From Streptomyces sp. DI166 (GTDB taxonomy: Bacteria > Actinomycetota > Actinomycetes > Streptomycetales > Streptomycetaceae): 47,381 nucleotides of DNA. The stretch's first letter is position 1, and each line of letters starts with the position of its first letter. The notes under the pieces were generated by a model that was given only the letters and a program-made list of their open reading frames with translations, was not told where the DNA came from and did no database searches. Positions 16,183-22,823 of this stretch are shown in pieces. The position numbers and the translations under genes were made by a program. The stretch spans positions 1 through 47,381 of the forward strand of contig NZ_FLSP01000070.1 of NCBI RefSeq assembly GCF_900091315.1, read 5' to 3'.

Positions 16183-17227
16183 GCCAGTGCGTCTCGACGG
16201 CTTCCGGGTCGGCGGCCACGCGGGCGCGCAGCCCGGCCGCGAGGGCCTTCGCCACGCGCTCGACGTCACCGGCGTCGCGTTCGGCGTCGAGCGCGCTGAA
16301 CAGCGACGGCTGGAACGCCGCCCGGAAGAACGCCGTCACCTGTTCGGCGAAGCCCCGGGCGTCCCCGGTCGCCCGGAAGTGGTCCAGGTGGATGTCGGGG
16401 AGCCGCACCAGGTCGTACTCCTCGACGCGCAGGACGTCCGTCAGGGGACCCGCCCGGAGCGGGGCGAGGAACTCGTCCACGGTCCGGTTCCAGGTCGGTA
16501 CGGTCATCCGCGCGTGCTCGGCCCGCGTGAGCAGTCCCTGCCGTACGAGGTCGGCCAGTACCGCGTCGGCGGTGTCCATCAGGCACTCGGCCCCGCTGGA
16601 CCCGTCCTCGGCGCACGACCCGCCCAGGACCACGAGCTGCCCGCCGGGGCGCAGCTCCCGGGCCCGGTGGGTCAGGAACGCCTCCCAGTCGGACCGCGAC
16701 CGCTCCTTGAAGGCCTCGCGAATGTCACCGGTGGCCCGGGTGGAGAAGATGTGGCCGGGGATGGGCGCGGGCACCCGGGACAGCCAGTGCACGGCGATCG
16801 CGCTCCACGCCAGGTGCAGTTCGCCGGGCGGGAAGAGGGGCTCGTAGAAGGAGCGGGCCTCGGCCTGGACGAAGACCCGCGGCTCGCGGGCGTAGGTGCC
16901 GGGGGAGTCCATGACCGTGGCGAACAGGGTGTTGAAGTCGTTCGCGAGGATGTCGGTGTGGACCACCGTCACCGGGGTGTCCTCGCCGGTCCGTCGGCGC
17001 ACGCCTTCGACCACGGCACGCATCGGGTCCAAGGAGTTGGTGCCGGCCGCCGCACCCAGGTCCGCGACCCGGAACGGCGCGCCGTTGTGCGGCAGGACCA
17101 CCGCGTCCAGGGCGCGGTGCAGCAGGGGCATTCCGTAGTCGTCGGCGCGGTGCTGCACCCGGGAGTGCAGGGCGTAACCGCGCCCCATGGCGCCCTCGAC
17201 ACCGGGGGAAGTGACCGATCCGCTCAT
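16151..17227 (-). CDS. SABATH-family SAM-dependent carboxyl methyltransferase
   Basis: The product is 358 aa. The motifs follow the plant SABATH order: GYALHSRVQ near the N-terminus (plant SYAxNSxxQ), a SAM-binding VADLGAAAGTNS, DFNTLF, and SFYEPLFPPGELHLAWSA followed by WLSRVP (plant SFYxxLFPxxSLHxxxSxxxxxWLSxVP). Family members methylate carboxyl groups of small acids such as salicylate, benzoate or jasmonate, or nitrogen atoms as in caffeine synthesis; the substrate here cannot be read. I chose the ATG at 17227, behind GCGAGGT, over an in-frame GTG at 17242. It overlaps a downstream exporter gene. The family is much commoner in plants than in bacteria. Confidence 0.88.
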   Translation of the reverse strand: MSGSVTSPGVEGAMGRGYALHSRVQHRADDYGMPLLHRALDAVVLPHNGAPFRVADLGAAAGTNSLDPMRAVVEGVRRRTGEDTPVTVVHTDILANDFNTLFATVMDSPGTYAREPRVFVQAEARSFYEPLFPPGELHLAWSAIAVHWLSRVPAPIPGHIFSTRATGDIREAFKERSRSDWEAFLTHRARELRPGGQLVVLGGSCAEDGSSGAECLMDTADAVLADLVRQGLLTRAEHARMTVPTWNRTVDEFLAPLRAGPLTDVLRVEEYDLVRLPDIHLDHFRATGDARGFAEQVTAFFRAAFQPSLFSALDAERDAGDVERVAKALAAGLRARVAADPEAVETHWHVVPLRIARL

Positions 17228-17286
17228 GGAGACCTCGCTCACCAGCAGTCGCGGCCCCTACGACCACGATAACCGTGACCCGGGGG

Positions 17287-18006
17287 TCAGGCGACGCGGT
17301 GCACGCGCTGGTCGGTCAGCTCGTACCGGGCCCCGACGACGGCGAGTTCACCGGCCCTGACCCTGGCCGCGAGGTCCGGTTCCGCGGCGACGAGGTCGCG
17401 CACCAGCCGTACGTTGGCGTCGATCGTCGCGTCCACGCGTGCCTCGCCCGTCCTGGTGCGGTCGATCACCGGGCGGATACGGTCGGCGATGTACTGGATG
17501 TGCCCGGGCAGGTGCTCCCCGCTCTCGTCGGCCTCGACCGTCGCGCGCACCGCGCCGCAGGACTGGTGGCCGAGGACCAGCACCAGCGGGATGCCGAGTT
17601 CGAGCACGCCGTAGGCGACGCTGCCGAGCACCGCCTCGTCCAGGACCTCACCGGCGCTGCGCACGGTCATCAGGTCCCCGAGGCCCTGGTCGAAGACCAG
17701 CTCCGGCGGTACGCGGGAGTCGATGCAGCCGAGGACCACGGCGAAGGGGTGCTGGCCCGCGACCAGCTCCTGGCGGACGGCGCGGGTCTCGTCGGGGTGT
17801 TCCTCGCGGAAGGCGCGCCAGCGCGCGTTGCCGGCGGCGAGAGCGCGCAGCGCCTGGGCGGGCGTGGCCGGGCGGTGGCGGGGTCTCGGCGCGGCGGTCG
17901 CGGGGGCGGCCCCGACGGTGAGACCGGCGCCGAGCGCGGTGGCCGAGGTGAGCGCGCCCCGCAGGAGGCAACGGCGGGCCGGTAGGGGATGGGTGTCGGC
18001 GTTCAC
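17287..18006 (-). CDS. Exported beta-class carbonic anhydrase
   Basis: The product is 239 aa. A twin-arginine leader (ARRCLL, then a hydrophobic stretch to ATAAP near residue 40) suggests Tat export. The zinc and catalytic residues of beta-carbonic anhydrases are present: Cys94, Asp96 and Arg98 in CIDSR, and His147 and Cys150 in GHQSCGA. It would interconvert CO2 and bicarbonate outside the membrane. The start is GTG at 18006; no upstream alternative keeps the Tat motif near the N-terminus. It lies 98 bases downstream of the kinase-like gene on the same strand. Confidence 0.92.
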   Translation of the reverse strand: MNADTHPLPARRCLLRGALTSATALGAGLTVGAAPATAAPRPRHRPATPAQALRALAAGNARWRAFREEHPDETRAVRQELVAGQHPFAVVLGCIDSRVPPELVFDQGLGDLMTVRSAGEVLDEAVLGSVAYGVLELGIPLVLVLGHQSCGAVRATVEADESGEHLPGHIQYIADRIRPVIDRTRTGEARVDATIDANVRLVRDLVAAEPDLAARVRAGELAVVGARYELTDQRVHRVA

Positions 18007-18104
18007 GGGCAGAACGTACGACCGGAGCCGCGCGGGCGGGCCCGTCCGACGCAATCGTTGACGGCTCGTTGACCGTCCATGGCGAAGTGTTGATCGTTCC
18101 TTGG

Positions 18105-18638
18105 TCAGCCGAGGTACGAGGCGATGGTGCGCGCGCAGTCCAGTGACTCCGTGTGGGTGGTGTCCACTTCGAGGTCGTAGCGCACCTGGCGGTGCACCGG
18201 CTCCGCCTGCCGCGCGGCCATGCCCGGGGTGCGGTCCCCGCGGGCGATCTCCCGGGCAGCGGCGACCTCGGGGTCGCAGCGCACGCCGACCCACAGCACG
18301 TCGAGGTCGCCGAGCGCCTTCTCCCACCGCTGCTGGGAGGCGGCGCCGCCGAGGAAGACGTCGTCGACGACGATCCGCGCCCCGGCCCGGGCCATCGCGG
18401 CGATGCCCTCCGCCCAGGCCGCCTGGAGGGCCATGAAGTCGCCGCCGACGCTCACCGAGCCGTCGTCGCCGAAGGTGATCCCGTCGTCGGTGGTCTGCAT
18501 CCTCGCGGGGAGCGCGTCGACGAACGAGTCCACCCCGAACGCCAGCCACGGATCGGGCAGCACGGCCTGAAGACAGCGCACGAGCCCGGACTTCCCCGAG
18601 CTGGAGCCGCCGTTGAGGATGATCACTTGAGTCGCCAC
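18105..18638 (-). CDS. Chloramphenicol 3-O-phosphotransferase-like protein
   Basis: The product is 177 aa, the usual length for the CPT family. Walker A is GGSSSGKS (residues 10-17). GVDSF contains Asp37, which matches the catalytic base of the S. venezuelae enzyme, and IVVDDVFLGG follows. The C-terminal part has the YDLEVDTTHTE segment typical of the family. CPT phosphorylates chloramphenicol using ATP, but many homologues have unknown small-molecule substrates, so resistance is not proven. The start ATG is at 18638. Confidence 0.82.
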   Translation of the reverse strand: MATQVIILNGGSSSGKSGLVRCLQAVLPDPWLAFGVDSFVDALPARMQTTDDGITFGDDGSVSVGGDFMALQAAWAEGIAAMARAGARIVVDDVFLGGAASQQRWEKALGDLDVLWVGVRCDPEVAAAREIARGDRTPGMAARQAEPVHRQVRYDLEVDTTHTESLDCARTIASYLG

Positions 18639-18840
18639 GGGGCCACGCTACGGCGGACGGGGTCGCGGAACGAAACGGATTTCGCCCGCCGGGTGGGCGG
18701 AAGTCCTGTGCCTTGCCAACCTTCCCCGCTACTCTCGGAGTTGCTTCCATCCATGCCCCGCGCGGGCTCGGGGGGAGCCGCTGTCGGCGCCGTTCCACGG
18801 ACGGGGCCGACGGAGGCGAACCGGATGGGAGGTGAAGTTC

Positions 18841-18966
18841 ATGGCCGACGACAAGTCGACCAGGGCGGCCACGCTCTGCGCGGACCTGGCAAAGCGGGTC
18901 ATCGCCGCGCTCAGCGCTCGCGCGATGTGGGCGGCGGTGCTCTATCTGCTGCACCGCGACGTGTGA
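18841..18966 (+). CDS. Small 41-residue protein, unknown function
   Basis: An ATG with a strong ribosome site (GGGAGGTG, about 10 bases upstream) opens a 41-codon frame. It runs MADDKSTRAATL at the N-terminus to an amphipathic/hydrophobic helix (MWAAVLYLL) and ends HRDV. A clear intrinsic terminator follows immediately, so this looks like a complete monocistronic unit. I do not recognise the family. The C-terminal helix might associate with membrane or a partner protein. Confidence 0.65.
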   Translation: MADDKSTRAATLCADLAKRVIAALSARAMWAAVLYLLHRDV

Positions 18967-18970
18967 CGTC

Positions 18971-19012
18971 CGGGGTCCCGGTCCCGCCCCCAGGGCCGGG
19001 GCCCCGCTTTTT
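18971..19012 (+). terminator. Rho-independent terminator behind the 41-residue gene
   Basis: A 14-bp stem (18971-18984 with 18993-19006, including a few G-U pairs) has an 8-base loop and a T-run (TTTTT at 19008-19012). This is one of the few terminators in the window with a true U-tract. Confidence 0.85.
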
Positions 19013-19052
19013 CTGTCGCCCGTGGCCCCCGCGCGCTGGCACGCTGACCGCC

Positions 19053-19622
19053 ATGGACCAAGTGGAAGCACTGCTGATCGGTGGACGGGCCGGGGTCGGG
19101 AAGACGACGGTCGGGTGGGAGGTCTCCGCCCGGTTGCGGGCCGCCGGGGTGGCCCACGCGGTCGTCGAGGGTGACTACCTGGGTCAGATCCATCCGGCGC
19201 CGGACGGCGACCCGCGCCGCGCGGGGATCACCGAGCGCAACCTCCGAGCCGTCTGGGCCAACTTCGCCGAGCAGGGCTGTCGGCGGCTGATCTACACCAA
19301 CACGGTGAGCGTGCTCTCCGCCGCGACGGGGATGTTCGAGCGCGCCATGGGCCCTGGAGTGCGTCTGGTTCGCGTGCTGCTCACCGCCACCGACGACACG
19401 GCCCGCGCCCGCCTGACCGGCCGTGAGATCGGGTCGGAACTGGAGGGGGAGCTGGCGGCCAGTCTGCGCAAGGCGCGGCTGCTGGAGCGTGAGGCGACGG
19501 CGGACACCGTGCGGGTGGCGACCGACGGCCGGGCTGTGACGGAGATCGCCCGGGAGGTCGTGGCCGCGACGGGGTGGGCGGCGGCCGATTTGGATCCGCC
19601 GCCGGTCCTACCGTATGGTTGA
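19053..19622 (+). CDS. P-loop kinase-like ATP-binding protein
   Basis: The product is 189 aa. It has an N-terminal Walker A (GGRAGVGKTT, about residues 9-18), then VVEGDYLG, where a substrate-binding acidic residue of nucleotide/shikimate-kinase-like folds would sit, and an arginine-containing lid-like segment (ARARLTGREIG). This resembles small AAA/adenylate-kinase-like phosphotransferases; the substrate is unknown. The start ATG at 19053 follows the terminator by 40 bases and has no clear ribosome site, so the transcript may be leaderless. Confidence 0.75.
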   Translation: MDQVEALLIGGRAGVGKTTVGWEVSARLRAAGVAHAVVEGDYLGQIHPAPDGDPRRAGITERNLRAVWANFAEQGCRRLIYTNTVSVLSAATGMFERAMGPGVRLVRVLLTATDDTARARLTGREIGSELEGELAASLRKARLLEREATADTVRVATDGRAVTEIAREVVAATGWAAADLDPPPVLPYG

Positions 19623-19660
19623 TCTTGCGCCGGTCGCCGCAACTCAGGGCGAATGGCAGT

Positions 19661-19730
19661 GCGTTGGTGGTCCAAAGCAAGACGCCCCGCTTCCTGCGGG
19701 GAAATGCAGGTGCGAGACCTGCCCAGCGCT
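19661..19730 (+). tRNA. Atypical tRNA-Gly (anticodon UCC)
   Basis: Seventy bases fold as a cloverleaf. The acceptor stem is GCGTTGG (19661-19667) with CCAGCGC (19723-19729) and one G-U pair. The anticodon stem CCCCG/CGGGG closes a 7-base loop CTTCCTG with anticodon TCC at 19692-19694. The T stem GCAGG/CCTGC closes a 7-base loop TGCGAGA. Glycine identity elements are all present: G1-C72, C2-G71, G3-C70, C35, C36 and U73. Unusual points are a short D arm without the G18-G19 pair, G instead of U at position 55, U at position 37, and no encoded CCA. It could be a specialised non-ribosomal tRNA-Gly or a decaying gene. Confidence 0.65.
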
Positions 19731-19736
19731 CGGATG

Positions 19737-19769
19737 TACGGCCCGTCCCGGTCCTCGGGGCGGGCCGTA
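19737..19769 (+). terminator. Hairpin behind the tRNA-Gly-like gene
   Basis: A 13-bp stem with one mismatch (19737-19749 with 19757-19769) begins six bases past the tRNA discriminator. There is no U-tract. It may act as a processing or termination signal for the tRNA transcript. Confidence 0.5.
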
Positions 19770-19799
19770 CGCGTTGCCCGGCACCTGCGACCGGTCATA

Positions 19800-19815
19800 A
19801 GTTGATGAATCAACT
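19800..19815. promoter_or_regulatory. Perfect palindrome upstream of the HAD gene
   Basis: AGTTGAT and ATCAACT are perfect 7-base arms around GA, 64 bases before the HAD start. The GTTGA-N4-TCAAC core recurs in a larger palindrome at 25082-25103. The form suits a MarR-like dimeric regulator, which is an inference. Confidence 0.5.
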
Positions 19816-19878
19816 ACACTGGATGTCCGTAGTTCCGCGGCCCGAGGCTCCGGAACGCCAGGACGAGAAGGTGCCGCC

Positions 19879-20691
19879 GTGGCCACACCCCGACTCATCG
19901 CCACCGACCTCGACGGCACCCTGCTGCGCAGCGACGGCACGCTGTCGCCCCGCACCCGGGCCGCCCTCGCCGCGGTCGAGCGGGCCGGGATCCCGGTCGT
20001 ACTGGTCACCGGCCGCCCGTCACGGGTCGTGGACGCGCTGCTGGAGATCATCGGGCCGCACCACGTCATCGCCGCGAACGGCGCCGCCGTGCACACCCCC
20101 GACGGTTCCCTCGCCCTCGCCTCGCCGCTGCCGCCCGCCGCGGCCACGGGGCTGGTGACCGGGCTGCGGGCCGCGGTCCCCGGGGTCTCCTTCGCGGTCG
20201 AGTACGACCGGGACTTCGGCCATGAACCGGACTACCCCACCTGGTCGTTCGGCAGTGACGCGGTCGAACTCGTCGGTGCCGCCGAGGCGTTGGTGAGCCG
20301 TACTCCCGCCAGGCCCCTGCTGAAGATCCTCGCCCACCACCCGACCCTCCCGCTGGACGACTTCGTCGCGCGGGCCGCATCGGCCGTGGGACCGTGTGCC
20401 GAGACCACCCACTCCACCGGACTGTCCCTCGTCGAGTTCAGCGCGCCCGGCGTCACCAAGGCGACCACCCTGGTCGAGTGGAGCAAGCGCCTCGGCATCG
20501 GCGCCGACGAGATCGCCGCGTTCGGCGACATGCCCAACGACCTGCCCATGCTCACGGTCGCGGGCCACTCCTACGCCATGGCCAACGCCCACCCGGACGT
20601 CCTGGCCACCGCACGGCACCGCACGTCCTCCAACGACGAGGACGGCGTCGCCCAGGTGCTGGAGGGGTTCCTGGACACGCTGGTGGCCTAG
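19879..20691 (+). CDS. Cof-type HAD-superfamily phosphatase
   Basis: The product is 270 aa. Motif I is ATDLDGTLLRSDG near the N-terminus (nucleophile and acid/base Asp). VTGRPSR provides motif II, a C2-type cap follows, a Lys near 190 in APGVTKATTL fits motif III, and FGDMPNDLPML gives motif IV. Family members hydrolyse sugar phosphates, flavin nucleotides or pyridoxal phosphate; the substrate is not evident. The GTG at 19879 is preceded by GAAGGTG. The last 18 or so codons and the bases after the stop are tandemly duplicated downstream. Confidence 0.9.
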   Translation: MATPRLIATDLDGTLLRSDGTLSPRTRAALAAVERAGIPVVLVTGRPSRVVDALLEIIGPHHVIAANGAAVHTPDGSLALASPLPPAAATGLVTGLRAAVPGVSFAVEYDRDFGHEPDYPTWSFGSDAVELVGAAEALVSRTPARPLLKILAHHPTLPLDDFVARAASAVGPCAETTHSTGLSLVEFSAPGVTKATTLVEWSKRLGIGADEIAAFGDMPNDLPMLTVAGHSYAMANAHPDVLATARHRTSSNDEDGVAQVLEGFLDTLVA

Positions 20692-20785
20692 GACCTACGC
20701 CCGCTCCACCGACGAGGACGGCGTCGCCGAGGCGCTGGAAGGGTTCCTGGGCACACTCGTGGCCTATGACTTACGCCCGCTCCAC
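20634..20785 (+). repeat. 76-bp tandem duplication of the HAD gene 3' end
   Basis: Copy 1 (20634-20709) holds the last HAD codons, the TAG stop and the following CCCGCTCCAC. Copy 2 (20710-20785) repeats it with scattered base changes; for example GCC TAG GAC becomes GCC TAT GAC. The period of 76 is not a multiple of three. A fragment of the end (GGCCCGCTCCAC) recurs at the 3' end of the convergent P450 gene. The differences suggest an old duplication rather than an assembly artefact. Confidence 0.85.
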
Positions 20786-20789
20786 AGTC

Positions 20790-22073
20790 TCAGGCCCGCT
20801 CCACCGTCACCCGCAGCGGCGCTCGGAACGACAGCAGGCCGAGCATCAGGTCGTCCGCCGATGGGGACAGCCGGGCCGAGGGCAGTCGGCGGGCCGCCGC
20901 TCGCAGGGCCACCGCCGCCTCCGTACGGGCCAGGGACGCGCCCGGGCAGCGGTGGCGGCCGACTCCGAACGCCAGGTGCTGCCGTACGTTCGCCCGGTGC
21001 GGGCACAGGCGCTCCGGGGCGTCGAAGACCTCCGGGTCCGAGCCGCTGCCCAGCAGCAGGAGCAACAGCTGGGCTCCTTCGGGGAGTTGGGCACCGCCCA
21101 GCTCGACCGGGCGTGCCGTCACCCGGCGCCACGAGGTCACCGGGGGCTCACGGCGCAGCACCTCCTCCACCCAGGCGCGCGGGAGGTCGTCCTCGGCGGC
21201 GGCGCGGGCCCAGATGCCCGGCTCGGTCAGGGCGTGGCGCAGCACCGTGGCGATGAGCTGGCCGGTGGTGGACTGACCGGCGATGAAGACGAAGAAGCAG
21301 GCGGCGACCGCGGTTCCGACATCCAGCCGTTCGCCGTCCGGCAGCCGGTGCCCGGTCAGGGCCCGGACGAAGGAGCCGGGACGGGCCGCGCCGTCGGACA
21401 CCGTCGCCGTCAGCCAGCGGTGGAACTCGGCCACCAGCTCCGCCAGTTCGAGCTGCCGCTCCGGTGTCGGCCGGCCCCAGAACAGCTCCAGCGAGGCATC
21501 GCTCCAGCGGATCAGCGTGGCCGGTGCGACGCCCTCGATGCCGAGCAGCTCCATCAGCACCCGGCACGGCAGCACCTGGGCGAACGTGGTGAACAGATCG
21601 CAGCGCCCCGAGGTGTCGAACCGCTCCCGCACCCCGTCGAGCAGTTCGTCGGCGATGCGCTCGATGACCGGTAGGGCGGCGGAGACCCGCTGGGCGTTGA
21701 AGAACCGCGTCACCACGCGGCGCAGCCCCGGGTGGCTGTCGGTGCCGTTGTTGGCCAGCGCGACCGGCAGGTTGAAGCCGGCCCGCGCCAGCACCCGCAG
21801 CGCGCCGAACGGCAGGGGCGTGACGGCGTTCTGCGCGTTGTCCGGCAGGTAGTCCTCCGGGGTGAGCAGCACCTGCCGGATGTCCCGGTGCCGGCTCACC
21901 AGCCACAGCCCGGTGCCCGCGTCGAAGTGCACCGGCGACTCGGCGCGCAGCGCGTCCAGCCACGGGTACGGGTCGCGGGTGAAGCCGTCGCCGAACAGGT
22001 CCAACGCGGCGCCGAGCGGGGCGGACACGTCGGTACCGAGCGGGGCGGATACGTCCAATACCGGGGAAGTCAC
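20790..22073 (-). CDS. Cytochrome P450
   Basis: The product is 427 aa. The I-helix segment is FIAGQSTTGQ, where Gln replaces the usual acidic residue before the Thr. The K-helix ExxR is in EEVLRREPP, and the heme loop is AFGVGRHRCPGASLA with the thiolate Cys. It is a class I bacterial P450 that needs a ferredoxin partner; none is encoded nearby. The start is GTG at 22073. The N-terminus contains a duplicated DVSAPLG stretch from a short DNA repeat. Substrate unknown. Confidence 0.92.
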   Translation of the reverse strand: MTSPVLDVSAPLGTDVSAPLGAALDLFGDGFTRDPYPWLDALRAESPVHFDAGTGLWLVSRHRDIRQVLLTPEDYLPDNAQNAVTPLPFGALRVLARAGFNLPVALANNGTDSHPGLRRVVTRFFNAQRVSAALPVIERIADELLDGVRERFDTSGRCDLFTTFAQVLPCRVLMELLGIEGVAPATLIRWSDASLELFWGRPTPERQLELAELVAEFHRWLTATVSDGAARPGSFVRALTGHRLPDGERLDVGTAVAACFFVFIAGQSTTGQLIATVLRHALTEPGIWARAAAEDDLPRAWVEEVLRREPPVTSWRRVTARPVELGGAQLPEGAQLLLLLLGSGSDPEVFDAPERLCPHRANVRQHLAFGVGRHRCPGASLARTEAAVALRAAARRLPSARLSPSADDLMLGLLSFRAPLRVTVERA

Positions 22074-22092
22074 GGCGGGGACGCTAACACGC

Positions 22093-22110
22093 GGTCACGG
22101 GGTGACCCCG
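22093..22110. promoter_or_regulatory. Overlapping inverted repeats upstream of the P450 gene
   Basis: GGTCAC and GTGACC flank GGG (22093-22107), and CGGGGT and ACCCCG flank a G (22098-22110). They start 20 bases before the P450 start codon on its 5' side. They may be an operator or a structured leader; there is no further support. Confidence 0.3.
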
Positions 22111-22140
22111 GGTAAGTGCCCGGCGTCACTCAAGGCCTGT

Positions 22141-22722
22141 TCAGGACGGATCCGACCTGGTCACGAGCGCGTCGATACCGGCCCGCAGGAAGGCCATCGC
22201 GGCATCGATGTCGGCGTCCTCCGGGTGATGGCAGACCTCGCTGACCACCGCGGCCGCCGCCGCTGCCGCGATCCGGGGGCCGAAGTCGTCGGGCGACTCC
22301 CCGCGCTCCTCGGCGAGCAGCCGGGCGCCCTCCTGGATGACCTCGGTGAGCCGCACGCCGGTGACGGCCCGCACCTGCGGGTTGAGGTCGAGCATCCGCT
22401 CGTAGAGGTGATCGAGATCGGTCATCTCGGCGATCTCTCCGCGCAGCCAGTGCTCCAGCGCGTCCAGGAGCGGCAGTCCTTCCGGCCGGTCGCGCAGGGC
22501 CATGTGCAGCCGGTCCGCGAACTCGTCGAACTGCGAGGTGGCGAGCTCCAGCTTCGACGGGAAGTAGAGCGTGACGGTCCGCGGGGAGACCTCCGCCGCC
22601 GCGGCGATGTCGGCGATGGTCGTGGCCTCGAAGCCCCGCTCGGCGAACAGTTCGTACGCCGCCCGCAGGATCGCCTCCCGGCGTCGCGCCTTCGACCGTT
22701 CACGCAGACCCTCGCTCATCAT
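22141..22722 (-). CDS. TetR-family repressor of the divergent MMPL gene
   Basis: The product is 193 aa. The N-terminal HTH is typical of TetR (AILRAAYELFAERGFEATTIADIAAAAEVSPRTVTLYF pattern, about residues 17-52). The C-terminal ligand domain is helical and divergent. It is transcribed away from the MMPL exporter, with a palindromic operator between them, so it most likely represses itself and the exporter until a ligand binds. ATG at 22722 or 22719. Confidence 0.9.
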   Translation of the reverse strand: MMSEGLRERSKARRREAILRAAYELFAERGFEATTIADIAAAAEVSPRTVTLYFPSKLELATSQFDEFADRLHMALRDRPEGLPLLDALEHWLRGEIAEMTDLDHLYERMLDLNPQVRAVTGVRLTEVIQEGARLLAEERGESPDDFGPRIAAAAAAAVVSEVCHHPEDADIDAAMAFLRAGIDALVTRSDPS

Positions 22723-22748
22723 GCCCGCACTTTACCATCGGTAGCGAA

Positions 22749-22766
22749 TTTACAGTCGACTGCAAA
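22749..22766. promoter_or_regulatory. Probable TetR operator between tetR-like and MMPL genes
   Basis: The 18-base site TTTACAGTCGACTGCAAA is an inverted repeat with only one unmatched pair. On the minus strand its TTGCAG could serve as the -35 of the regulator promoter, with TACCGA 16 bases on. This location fits autorepression and control of the exporter. Confidence 0.65.
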
Positions 22767-22823
22767 AATGCCGTACGGTGCAAGAAGCGGGGGACGTAAC
22801 TCAGCGAAGGAGAGGGGACAGGC

